Shown: in pieces, positions 25,224-37,260 of the stretch | How the letters are laid out: the number at the start of each line of letters is the position of its first letter | How positions within the stretch are numbered: position 1 is the stretch's first letter | Translations under genes and position numbers: made by a program | NCBI GenBank assembly: GCA_005656395.1 | Contig: SRSI01000013.1 | Span: forward strand, 806,001-870,000 | DNA: 64,000 nucleotides | Origin: Strongyloides papillosus | Lineage: Eukaryota; Nematoda; Chromadorea; Rhabditida; Strongyloididae | Direction: 5' to 3' | Notes under the pieces: model-generated | What the model was told of the DNA's origin: nothing | The model's input: the letters and a program-made list of their open reading frames with translations, nothing else | Database searches by the model: none

Positions 25224-27047
25224 AAAATGTGCATTTATTTGAAGTTGAAAGAGGTATTTAAATTTAAAGATCATTTCTCCGTTTAGAATTCACATTTTTT
25301 TTATGAAATTTATAAAATGTTTAACTCAAGGCTAGTTGCTACAAAATGGTTATAACATTATATTTATTTTTTGAAAATAGACAATGTTATGAATGCGAAT
25401 ACCCTGGAATCAAAAGCTAATTCACCCTGTGTTTCTGTGATTATAGTTTATGAAAAAATAGAATATTATTATGATAATTATATTTTCAAACATTTATTTT
25501 GATTGATCATTTATCTCTAGTTTTTATTTTTTTTTATTATAATTTTAGCGGTGCTTTTATATTATTATACTTCCAAATTTAAATATTTAAAGAGTAATTA
25601 TTTAAATTTTGAATTTTAATATTTATTTTGTTGTTAAATTTTGATATTTTTATAATTTTTGATCATTCTATTTTATTTCATTTTCTTTTTGATATGAAAT
25701 AAATTTTTGAGAAATTCAATTAATTCAGGTTAATAAAAACCGCATTTATACAACAAACCATCTTAAATTTTTGTAGTTTTTTGAAATAAATTTTAGGAAT
25801 ATTCCATCATTTTCATAATTTCTATATTAAACATAATTAATAAAAATTTAAATTAATTAATGAAAGGATTATATTCTTAAAGTTTATTTATACACAGATA
25901 AAAGTACTTTTTACAAAGTTAAAGTAATAATCCCACCTTAATAAAGATATTTTAATACTTTATTATAGGTGAAATATTTAAAATGTCTAATATCAAGCTT
26001 TAATCAAATCACTAACAATTTACGTAAAATATGGAAAGTTTAAAATTTATAATAATGGATATGTTAAAAAAATTTAATTAAATATGTACGCATTATTTAT
26101 ATAGTAAGAAAGAGAAGGTAAAAGTCCAAAGATTAAAGTCTATATAAGTTTTCATATATAAATAAGAGTTTTTTTATATTTTACCATTCATCCCTTTATT
26201 CATTTTTTTGTAATAATCATCTTATATATTGTAGACCGTAAGTCACTATTTTTTATATGTAATGTTTTTATTATTAATGTAGGTGGCCACGGTGTTGTAT
26301 CTTATATTGTTATTATTACTGTATCCTTTCTTAAGATTCCAATAAAAGTCTATAAGATTAGTATAGTCATCACTTTTAAAATTTACTAAATTATATATTT
26401 AAAAGCATCGTTAAACTAATAGATAACCTATTGCAAATAACATATTATTTTATCTTAGAAAATTTTTAGAAACTTAATATATCTAGTATAAAAACTTTAC
26501 TATTAAATTGTAGTGAGATTTAAATGTATTTTAAAATGTTCCTAAAAATCATTTCCATATTTTGAATTTTTAAAGAACCATATTAAAAAACATATTTTTT
26601 TTACGATATTGAATATATAATAATCTTTACTATATTTATTTTTTATTATACAAATATAATGAGATATATTAACAATGTACCGTTTCATATAAAATACTTT
26701 TAAAAATATTTTCGCTGTATTCATATTAGATAAAATTATGTATCACTTTGATCATTAAATTTTTTCATAATGTATCTTTGACCACAATTTTTTGGTTATA
26801 TATTTAAGTCTCATTCTAGTTTGGTTAATACTTTTTGTAACATTTAATTATTATTTGTTAATAATTTGGGAAGACTGATGTTCATTTTTTAATTTCGGTA
26901 TTACATTTTTGTACTCTAAACATTCAATATAAATTTCACTTTATGAGTACTATATTTGCTTAAAGTATTCTCAAATTTTTTTTATTCTTAGAGATAATTT
27001 TGAAAAACAGTATTATTATACTATTCAATATCATTGATGTTGAGAGT
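25224..27047. other. Intergenic; one possible tiny spliced transcript
   Basis: AT-rich sequence without a convincing gene. The only structured part is 26100-26400 (separate entry). Open stretches such as 26542-26724 on the minus strand have no coding character. Confidence 0.4.
26110..26402 (+). other. Possible small spliced transcript with a 45-bp intron
   Basis: Around 26140-26165 there are TATA-like sequences (TCTATATAAG, CATATATAAATAAG). A strong donor CC|GTAAGT at 26237/26238 and an acceptor AATGTAG at 26282 bound a 45-bp intron of the size typical here. The sequence after it (GTGGCCACGGTGTTG) is GC-richer than its surroundings and reads as a hydrophobic peptide in two frames. There is no ATG in the first exon, so it could be a non-coding RNA, a decayed gene or chance. 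Confidence 0.2.
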
Positions 27048-27480
27048 CGTCGTAAACCTAAAAGGGGAAAATTACTTGTCTGGGGAAGAATTGACTGCCA
27101 TAATAGGCTTGCAAAAGATATGTATATCGGTCTTTACCATTTGATAAGTATAAATATCGCAGACCTTTAGGAAAAGTTCCATGTCGCTGTAATGGATATT
27201 TTGATATTAGAGCATAAGAAATTTATCCTTCTAAAACTAGTAAGTATTTAACATAAACTAATATTAATTAATTACAGCCATATGTTCCATAACCTATAAG
27301 TATATTAATAGAAAATATCTTTGTAAACCAAGAGCATTCATTACACTTCCACGACCATACAGTAATGATTCTTAGAAGTACGGTGAATCATATTATTTGG
27401 GTACAGTTAATATATTAAATATGTACTATGAAGTTAGTAATTGTCGTCGTATCAGAGGGTGGACAAGAATCTCAAGGTGA
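27048..27480 (+). pseudogene. Transthyretin-like (TTR) family pseudogene
   Basis: The nematode transthyretin-like family encodes small secreted proteins of about 130-150 residues. Here one frame gives RGKLLVWGRIDCHNRLAKDM and ends IGLY, the family's opening beta-strands (V-x-G-x-L-x-C-x-x-x-P/L-A-x-x-V-x-L-Y). A second frame continues with CRCNGYFDIRA then a stop and EIYP. After an intact-looking 39-bp intron (27240-27278) a third segment reads RAFITLPRPYSNDS, a stop, KYGESYYLGTVNIL, matching the closing Y-x-L-G-T-I-N-L motif, and ends at a TGA at 27478-27480. At least three in-frame stops or frame changes show it is dead, yet the splice sites survive, so inactivation may be fairly recent. 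No signal peptide exon was found upstream. Confidence 0.65.
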
Positions 27481-27975
27481 TAATAAAAGAATAAATTAAA
27501 AAAATTAATATTAGATTGCATAATTTTGAAAATTAAGGAAATAATATGAATAATTCCTTAAAAAGCCAATGATTAGTATATCAAACATTTAGCAAACACT
27601 ATTACTTTTTTTGTTAAAATAATTTATCATAATCTTTATTTTTTTAGTTTAATTTTTACTGAAACAATATAAACTTTTAATTTTTTTTATTAATCACTAG
27701 AATGTTTTTGTTTATTTGAATGTTTTCAATTAAAACTGCTACATATTTGATTATTAAATATCTGTAAAGAAATTTATTTTTAAATATACATATAACGTAT
27801 ACTATTTTTTATCTTATTATAAAGAATGATGAACATATTTTTCACACGGAGTAAAAGAAAATATTACAGAAACGTAGAAAATCAGTAGATAAACTCTTTT
27901 AATTGAAAAATTCTAACAAAAATAATTATTTTAAGTAGTGTTCTAAGCTTGCCTTATAATGTAATATAATTTCAC

Positions 27976-28047
27976 CTGTCCATAATCTTTATCCATGAAT
28001 GTTCTTGTGACATAACTTCACCATATTTGGGTTTAACTACTCCTACC
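27976..28047 (-). other. Orphan exon-like block, 72 bp
   Basis: On the minus strand, TTTACAG precedes and GTGAAA follows a 72-nt block that is open in one phase and reads VGVVKPKYGEVMSQEH then SWIKIMD. Composition and codons look coding and differ from the surrounding AT-rich sequence. No partner exon in compatible phase could be found on either side. It may be a remnant of a dead gene; I do not recognise the family. Confidence 0.3.
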
Positions 28048-29497
28048 CTGTAAATCGATTATGAAGCCTTATAATTAAGGTAACAAAGAATAAATACAGA
28101 ATATATAGTTAAATACAGTTATTAGATTAAAAAAATTAAATAATACAAAAATATAAGTGTTTAGGATTCCCTGAATAACATACTTTCATTGTCAACTCAT
28201 CATGAATTATGAACTGATTATGAATTTTTCTTTTTTTAGATAATTTTTGATTTTTTATAGAAGTTTTCCAGAAGTGTAGTTATCACTAAAAGATACTAAT
28301 ATTCACTATCGAAATTATTTTTCATATAATTTTTCTAAATATTTAACTTTTCTCAATGAAATTTTTTTTCATTTTTAAAACTAATAATAATTCTAAAGTT
28401 GTATATTATTCATGTTTGTAAAAAATTAACAAATTGATAATTTTTTATGGAGTATTAGATAGTATTTTCTACAAATACAGAATGAAAACCTCATGGTTTG
28501 ATTTTTGTATAAAAATAAGTTAACAATATGCGAAATATCAATTTTTATATATTATATTCCTATACAAATTTTGTCTTTATTGAAATTAAAATTATATTCC
28601 ATTAAATATTTTTTTATGTAATAATGATGCATTACAATTTTCTGAAATTTAAAAGACGAATTTCTACTTTATTTACATTATAATGCAATAAAAAGTAAAG
28701 ATAGCATTCAATAAAGTCATTTTAAAATCAAAGTGAATTTGTTTGTCTTTTTACAGATTTAAAAAGGTTGATTCCATTAACAGATTGTTGGACTATATTT
28801 ATTTTTAACATTTTGTTTTGTTTAATATAGAAATTTGAATAATAGAAAAAGATTTTTCTAAACATTTTATAATATATATCTATTTGATTTGCCCTTATTT
28901 TAATTTAATAATCATTATATTTACATAAAAATACATAGTATTATATATGTTTACAGTATTTTTAAAGGTATTTTTTGAATTATAGTGTAAAAATGATTAT
29001 TTTAATGGCGTTTTCTTCTGCGAAATTCTGAATTATAAAGACTCAAAACTTTTATTGCTCCAGTAAATTCGATTATTTGTCAAATTGCATTATATTTCCT
29101 TGTTAAAGGTATCAATAAGCATAGATAAGTATTTCTAATCTAATTTTCTCTAATGTGACGACAAACGCATTTTATATTTTAATTTATATTATTTAATTGA
29201 TAATAATACATTAAAATAAAAAGAAAAATGACACTTTGTATAATTTAATCTACTTGTTATTAAAAAATAACATTTTGTAGATGAAATAATGTTTTAGTAA
29301 AACGAAGCAATTAATTTAGAACAAGAAATATTAATAACCTAATCATAGCTTTTAACTAGACTTAGAGATAAATAGATTTCACGATACATCATTAATTTCA
29401 AGTAATATAAATTAAAATTTTTAGAAATAGCATGTAATAAAAACAATTGTGAAAGGATTTATGGTAAATAATCATAAAATTAACTTTCACATAAACG
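28048..29497. other. Intergenic, no gene seen
   Basis: About 1.4 kb of AT-rich sequence between the orphan exon-like block and the inverted-repeat element. A short open piece near 28170-28210 (minus strand) ends at a GTATGT but does not match the orphan exon in phase. Nothing else is seen. Confidence 0.4.
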
Positions 29498-29779
29498 TTT
29501 TTTCCATCATTTTACGGACCAAATTTGACAAAATGCGGATCACTTCATCAATTCACGGACCATCTGTCAAAACATGGACCGTCTTATTAAATATCAAAAT
29601 GCGGAATATGTTAATGCAAAGTAAATAATTTTTTAAGTTTCTTTTCATCTTAATAGTCGGGGAAATGACAATGTGGTCCGAGAAATGATAAGCTAGTCCG
29701 AGAAATGATAAAATGGTCCGAAAAATGACGAGTTGGTCCGGTAACTGATAAAATAGTTCTGGTTTTGATGAAAAATTTT
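29498..29779. mobile_element. Inverted-repeat element made of 20-bp subrepeat arrays (MITE-like)
   Basis: The right arm (about 29655-29770) is a tandem array with exact 20-bp spacing whose unit is roughly GAAATGATAAAATGGTCCGA, five to six copies with mismatches. The left arm (about 29508-29595) holds the same unit in reverse complement, with CGGACC/CGGATC at 29515, 29535, 29555 and a diverged copy at 29575, again at 20-bp spacing. The outer ends are complementary (CCATCATTTTACGGACC against the GTTCTGGTTTTGATG end) and are flanked by T/A runs. The central spacer is about 60 bp. There is no coding capacity. This architecture fits a non-autonomous foldback or MITE-type DNA transposon. A clear target-site duplication could not be defined because the flanks are poly-T. 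Confidence 0.6.
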
Positions 29780-31424
29780 TTTGTGTGTTATGTTATTTGA
29801 TTAACCAAACAAAAGTACTTTAATTAATTTGAATATTATTTTATACACTTTTTAAATCTAAATTTTTTAATCAAAGTGGCAAAAAAATTTATCTTATATG
29901 TTCAATTTAAAGAATAAGTAAATAAAACACTAAACTCGTCACTAAAAATAATTTTAAATTGTTACAAATATAAGTAATGAAGGTTATTTATAAATTAGAC
30001 AAAAAATGTACTTTATTTTGATAAAGGCTTATAAAATTTTGAAGATATTTATCTTCATAACAAAGTTAAAACAATGACGCAATTGGTTATCAAATAGCTA
30101 GCTAATGAATGTTTAAAATGAACTTCCAAAATTTAGAAATTTCATTTTTCTAATAAACAATGATTTCTTTGTTCTTCGATTTGTTATCTTACAATAAAAA
30201 TATATTTTTTTGGAAAATGTATACAAATGATTATTTCAAAAAGAAATTAACAATTTTGAGTAATTCTTTTTGCTAAAATACTACAGCAGTACATTTAGAT
30301 GTGATCCTAGTTCTAAAATTGTTGCGCATGATATGAAGGAGAATTAACTTTATAACTTTTTTCATTATATCTGTTATTGATGTGTAAAAATATTTTTGTA
30401 ATTAATAGAATGGTTGCCAATAGTCAGAAATACTTTTATTTCTTCTTAATATTATTAGAAATTTATTCAGAAATAATATTATTTTAAGAAATTCAATTGT
30501 TGAGAACTTATACAATAGAAAATCTTCCTATTTAATTTTAATATTTTATTTCTTTAATTTAATATTATCTATTATTTTCTTAATTTTACATAGCTATGTA
30601 TATATTTCTCATTAAAATGTAACACTTTTTTAAAAATTTTTTATCATATAATCTATACAATTATAATATTTTTATAACTTATAAATATATACTTATATTA
30701 AATAAATAAAAGTTTATCGAAAAAAAAGCAAAGTAAAAATAACTAAAGATCAGTACATACTACTGATGTCTTCAAAAATATAAAAAATTATAAATCACAT
30801 GAATTTAAGTTTGTGTAATTTTTAATAAACAAAAAAATGAAATAGAACTAAATCAGTATTAACCTTTATGTCAATTTTTAGGACAAAATTTACTATCAAT
30901 ACACAAATTTAAAGTTTTTAAATTATATACTAAAATATTTGTACGGAAATTTAAGGAAAAGGAAACTGCTGTGTATAATTTAATTGATGTTATCATCTAC
31001 AGTATATAAAAGTTTGTCTAGGGAAATATAAATTTGCGACTGAAAAAGATAAATTATAAAATATTTTTTGAAATGATTACTTCAAGTTTTTCCCTTAAAA
31101 GCTCAATTCACACAAATTTTATAATAAAATAATAGAGCAAAAACAATTTGTTTCATTTCCAACTATATAATTAATGAATCAGATTATATTAAGTAAAATT
31201 TATTTGTAATTAAAAGATAAAAAAATTGGTTATAAGTATAAAATTTTCAATAAAAATTGATTATTGTTGATGAAAAGTTTTAAACAATAAAAGAAGATTT
31301 TTTTTCAAAAGTTATATGTAAATTTGAGTATCAACGAGATAAATTTGCACTAATGCTAAATTTTAAAATATCGTATAATTATAAATCTTTTAGTAACTGG
31401 AAAATATTTTTCATTATTTTTATC
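29780..31424. other. Intergenic, downstream of the monoamine transporter gene
   Basis: About 1.6 kb of AT-rich sequence. It should contain the 3' UTR of the minus-strand cat-1-type gene near its right end. No other gene or repeat is seen. Confidence 0.45.
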
Positions 31425-33139
31425 TTAATAATCATATTGGTATCCTTGCATACGACTAACATTTTCATTAGTAACTCCTTCTATAAATTCATACCGGTTA
31501 CTTGAACCAAGATTTTTTGGATTAATTGAAGGTGGTTCAGGCTAAAAGATAAATTAATTGTTAAATTTAAAAAAAAACATACATTTGAAGAACCTTGATT
31601 TGAAGTAGGTGGAGGATCTTTAAGCAAGTACATAAATGGAGCATAAATAAAGTTAATTGCTGCAATTACATACATCATTGATGGGAAACCTAAATTTCTA
31701 ACTAATGGTCCACTAACAAATGGTCCAAGAGCAAATGCACAACAAAATGCTGCATCTGCTATAGCGTAAATTGATCCATAAACACCAACATGTCTAATAT
31801 CTACTAAATGCCCCATCAAAGGAAACATGGAACAGTCAATCATACCAATTGAAAATCCCATTAGAAAATTTGGTACAATTAAACCATAAACACTTTCAGC
31901 TCCAGGAATGGCAATTAAACAAAAACCAATAATGATGAGGCCTATTAAACCACTTAACCAACGACCAATTTTATGAGCTAATGGTCCAAAAATTGATGTA
32001 CCAATTAGGTAAGAGACACTTGTTGGAAGGAAAGCAATTCCTCGTTCAAATGAACTAGCTTGCCAACTTTCCATCATCCATAATGGTAATGATGGTTCTA
32101 ACATTGCAATTCCTAAATTACCAATTGTTATTGAACCTGCAGCAACAATAATATATGGATCCCTTATTAACTGTTTCATTGTACTTCCTTCAGGTTCACC
32201 TCTATCAATTTTTGGTTCTAAAACAAAAAATTGTAATATGCCATCACACAATGCTAATAAAGCTAATAGTATAAATGGTAATTCTTTTCCGGCCCATTGA
32301 TATAAAATTCCACCGTATGGTGGACCAACTAGAACACCTAAAGCTAAACCACCTAAAGCAATTCCCATAGCAGTACTACGTTCCAAATCATCAGTATATG
32401 CTTGTGCAAGCATGCCCATACCTGATGTACTAGTACATGCTGAACCAATACCTTGTAATGCTCTAGCAAACCAAAGTGTACCAAAAGAATTACCAAAAGC
32501 AAACATAATTGTTGAAAGGAACATTACAACAAAACCAAGAAACATCGGAACTGTGTATCCAATTTTATTTGTCAAAGGACCAATCAACGGGTTTGTAATT
32601 AATTGTACTAAAGCTTTTGACCCAAACATCAAACCAACTTGAATGTTTTCTTCTGATAAGGTATCATGTCTTAATTTTTTTTCTGCCTCAATCTTTAAAT
32701 AATAATCTTCTATTGATTCCTCCTTAACAATAGGTTTCTTTTTATTTGAAAATTTATTTTTACCTTTAGATTTTCCCTTAAAAAGTGGTTTGCGACTAGT
32801 GGTATTCTTTGGTTTTGAATATTTTGATGATATAGATGGTTTCATTGGATTGAATGGGCTTTCATCAAAATCAATGTTATCATTTGGACTCATAGGTAAA
32901 TCCCATGAATCATCCCCCCATACATCTCTCTTTCCTCTAACACTATGAGGATTCGCAGGTAATTTTTTATTTAAAATTTCATCAGTCTGGTTAGGATGTG
33001 ATATTCTTAAAAGATATTCTGGGATAATTGGAACTACGGTAGTTAGCAACATATTATCAAGAAATAGTGCAATATAGACAATTAGAAGTAAGAGTTTACG
33101 ATTCCCTCTATGTCTAGCAATTAACTCTTTGATGCCCAT
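31425..33139 (-). CDS. cat-1: Vesicular monoamine transporter (VMAT), major facilitator family, 2 exons
   Basis: Exons 33139-31583 and 31541-31425 (41-bp intron) join in phase to 557 residues. The protein loads dopamine, serotonin and related amines into synaptic vesicles by proton exchange. It has the 12-helix SLC18 layout. TM1 carries LDNMLLTTVVPIIPEY with the conserved Asp (residue 28), and TM2 onwards follows VMAT closely (ENIQVGLMFGSKALVQLITNP, RALQGIGSACTS, MGIALGGLALGVLVGPPYGG, LEPSLPLWMME). The DNMLLT motif separates VMAT from the acetylcholine transporter. The luminal loop 1 (about residues 45-164) is long and Lys-rich, with NQT and NTT sequons and an RGKR site at 68-71. The C-terminal cytosolic tail, partly encoded by exon 2, ends in QYDY. 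TTATAG ten bases before the ATG could be a trans-splice acceptor. Confidence 0.92.
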
Positions 33140-36100
33140 TTTTAAATCCTATAAATATAGAAATTTATTATTGGTAGTGATAAATATTATGGATGGCAAA
33201 AGATTTATAAGTAGATATAATTCTAAATAAAAAAATTGAGTATTTTCGGTGGACAATTTTGGTTTTCTAAAAGTATGAAAATGACAAGCAATATCTCATA
33301 AAAATAAAATATATCTAGACAAATTTTTAAATCTGTGCAATTATATGATATTGGCTTTACAAAACTTTAAAAACCAAGTACCTCTCTGCAACTGGAATAC
33401 ATAATAATTCGTGTATATTGTGGGATAATTCTTAAAATTTTAAAACTTCTCATAGTGCAAGTAATTGTCAAAATCGTAGAAACATATACGGATACTTAAG
33501 TTAATTGTTTTCAGTCTCTCCTTATCTCAATATGCATGAAGGTACTTAATATTTATAAAATAGGTTATAGATATCGTTATTTCTTTTTAATAGAACTATA
33601 CAATAAAGAAAAATACTACTAAATATGGAAAAAATATTGAAATTATATTTTTGATAGATATTATTGTTTACAATAATTTAAAAAAAATTTGAAATGAAAT
33701 AATGTTAAAAAGTAGACAAAAAACAAAATATTCTATATAAAGTGTTTCTCACCAATATATCTTGAAATCGGTAAATCTATTATATTTTTAAATTAAAAAT
33801 AAATAATATTCTTAATATTTGAATATAGTTAAATTTATGTAAATGTATCATTTACATATGAACAATTAATTTTCCATAAAAATATTTAAGTAACAAAATG
33901 TTTTATACCAAAGAATGCGTATTATGAATAACTGTTTTAAATTACATAAAAAATAATGAAAGAAAATAAATATATATGTATATTTTTGACAGCTAATTTT
34001 CTATGAAAGATTTAAATACTTAATCAATGGTTTGATAAAAAAAATTAGCACTTTCATTAAAAATATCGTATTTCTTATTCATTAAAAAGGAAATTTAAAA
34101 ATTTTAAGAAATTTAATAAGAAAAAATGGTTTGGGAAATGTACTCATTAATAAAATTTTATCATAAATAAATTTTTTTTATCAAAAACTATTTATCACAA
34201 AATTTTTACTAAAGCCACTGAAAAATAGATTGAAAATAATTTTTCATGTATATAATAATTTCTCCACCAAATACTATAATATCATTTTTAAAAGGAGTGT
34301 AGATAATTAATGTGAAAAGTAATAGAAAATTCAAAGATTCTCAGGAGTATCTTTTAAATGGTTGTCATATATTAATAAGGTTTTAACTTTTTAAAGATTC
34401 TTTTTGTTCTAGGTGAACAAATAATATTATGTTGTAACAAGAGTGATAAGTAGTATGATTAAAGACTTTATTAAATTTAAAAAATAGCATATAACAAATA
34501 AATGATTTAAAACATCACGTAAAAATGTTCAATGGATTTTGCTTGATGAAAAAATTATTGCAAGATATTTAAGAATTTTAGTAAAAATAATGGAAGAAAA
34601 ATAAATGTCAGGGTTTTTTGTCTGTTAATTATAGAAATAATGTTTAATATTTTTAAAACTAAAAAATTCTAAAGTTTATTTCATCAAAAACACTAGGAAA
34701 ATTTTTCTCGAAACTAGAATGAAAATCTTCCCTTCTATTTCATGGATACCACCTTTCTTACACATTGCAAGAAAACTTCTCCGTCAATTTTTTATATGAT
34801 CTTACCAAAACTAAATTAAACTAGACTGCATTTCAGATCTTATTTGTGTTCTTATATAGCATATACTTCTTCATACGCAGATGTTTCCTTGAATTGGTTC
34901 TGATGTATTTCCACGTTTCAACGTGTTAAAATTTATAATTTTTAAGAAAATTCTCGAAAATTAAGGGGATAATTGAAAAATATGCTAGAAAATGCTTTTG
35001 ATAGTCTCTTAATAATGACATTACTGAGATTACAAGATTCTTGAATACTCATAAATTTTGACATTTTTATTAAAATTTTATTTAAATCTTCACTTTTAGG
35101 TTATTAAAAGTTTGAGTATAAAGGCATCTTCAAGAAACTGTTTATGACAACTTGATGAAATTTCAATTATTTATGCATATAAATTATACATATATCTTAA
35201 GTATATTTGTACCTTTTTGGAGCAGTAAATGAAGTAAAAAAAGAATTTAAAAATTTTTATTGTCTTAATTTTCTTTAGTGATTTCTTTTTTCTTAAATCA
35301 GAAGATAAATATTTAAAATAAAATAAAGTATTTCGTCAATTTCCTTCTTTTCATTATTGTTTTAAAAAAATATAGTTTTACCACATGGGTTTCTTTTATT
35401 AACCACATACATATATGTTTATTCAATATAAACCATCTTTAATAAGTAAATTTAAAAGAAGATCATATACATAATGGTATATTTAATGATTTTGAATATA
35501 AATGAACAATATGGTAATGTAAATACAATATTTTAAATAATTGCTTATAATAAAAACAAAAGTGTAATAACTTTAAATGAAAGATAAAAGTTTATAGAAC
35601 AATAAAAGGCACATATTCAATATTTGCGTGTGAAAATCCTTTTATGATTTATAATTATATAATTTTTGCTAATTATATTTCAAATAATCGCAATTCCTAC
35701 CAATTTTTTTATAAATAACAATTTTATATTTTACAATTTCATAAACGTAAAATTATTGTATTTTTAATATTTTCCTTAGATTTCCTTTTTTTCTACTTTT
35801 TATGTATGGTTTTAATGTATATATCACTAAATTTTGATATTTCAAATATTTTTGTTAAATAATAAAATAGAATTAGAGCATTTTATAAAGTAACATGATA
35901 TCTTAATTCAGACACTCTAAATCCAATAAAAGGTAAGCGCAAACAACAAACAAAGAGTCAAGAAAAATCAACATTGTTTTAGAAATTTAAAGAAGTTAAA
36001 AGTCTATGGCATTATAAATTGTTCCTGGAATAATTGTACTTTTTAATATACAAAGTATATTTTAAGACATTATTTTAAATGAAAACTAAATTTGCTTTAA

Positions 36101-37260
36101 AGGTTTTATTTATACTAATAATACTTACGATATAAATATATATTCCATCAGATGAATTTTGACAGGATATAATAGCTTATGAGAATTATCTTACTAACAA
36201 TCTTTTTCACTTTATTTGTTCCTCCAAAATTTTGGAATAAAATTATGGAGAAATAAGAGATTTTACAGGTACTTTAAAAACCATGCACTTATTATCTTTT
36301 CTTACCATCCACAATAAACTCTCTACAATTAATTTTTTTAATCTCAAAAACCACTATTAATTATTTAATCTTTAATTGAATGAATAATTTTGTTGATAAG
36401 TTTATATAAAAAATTCCATTCACATATTAATTATGGAAGGCTGTAATTTTTAAACCCCTTTTCAAAATATAATCTTTCCAGTACACTATTGTAATCGTCT
36501 TATTAATTATGAGATGTTAATATTTACTTCCATTTCTAATTATTCTAAGTTTGCTCGATTAGAATTTTACATATACACATTTAATATAGTTCTCACAAAT
36601 AATCTTATGAAAAGTTTTTACATATTTTGAATCTTATTTATAAAACACTTATTTGTTTATTCTTTAACTACAATATCATTTTAATTTTTTTTAAACATTT
36701 TTCTTTTTTCTAGCAAAAAAAAAGCAATATTTTAAAAAATTTTATATTGAACGCATTCTTTTTAATAGGTATAACAATTATTAATAAAGCATATATAATA
36801 CTTATAGATCTTATATTACTGCACTAACTGAAAATTATACTATTATACCTGTCACCTGAAACCATCTCTTGTCATTATTAAATTTTTCATAAAACTATTT
36901 CTTTATTATATATAATAATTTTATATTATTATTAATATATATAATCAGAAAGTCATAAAACTTTAACTCAACAAAAGCTTAATATTTTCACACCAACATA
37001 TTTTTGTATATAATACCTTTGAAAATGAATTAATTGTACTCATAAAAACATATCAGTATTATCCTATTAGTTATTATAAGCTTATGATAAGAAACATTTT
37101 TATTTTTCGTTTTCATAGAATACTTAAATATATATTTATATTCTATCTTTGCATCTACCTAAACAGTTCAACTGATCAAAGCATCTTATCAGTCATCTAC
37201 TATATTTATTTGATGGATTCAAAAACGTTGTTAAATAATTGAAAATAGCAAAAAAGAGTT
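33140..37260. other. Intergenic between two divergent genes
   Basis: About 4.1 kb lying between the starts of the VMAT gene (-) and the GPCR gene (+), so it should hold both promoters. A GC-richer patch at 34700-34960 includes the 14-bp palindrome CACGTTTCAACGTG (34912-34925, E-box/ACGT core). A possible 25-codon signal-peptide-like frame at 36179 was not accepted. No RNA gene is seen. Confidence 0.45.

Noticed and set aside
34912..34925. CACGTTTCAACGTG palindrome as a regulatory site.
   Set aside because: A single 14-bp palindrome without repeats or position relative to a known start is too weak to list as a site; mentioned only in the intergenic entry.
36179..36256. ATG followed by a signal-peptide-like 25-codon frame (MRIILLTIFFTLFVPP) with a TATA-like word upstream.
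   Set aside because: It stops after 25 codons and no compatible donor, acceptor and second exon could be linked.
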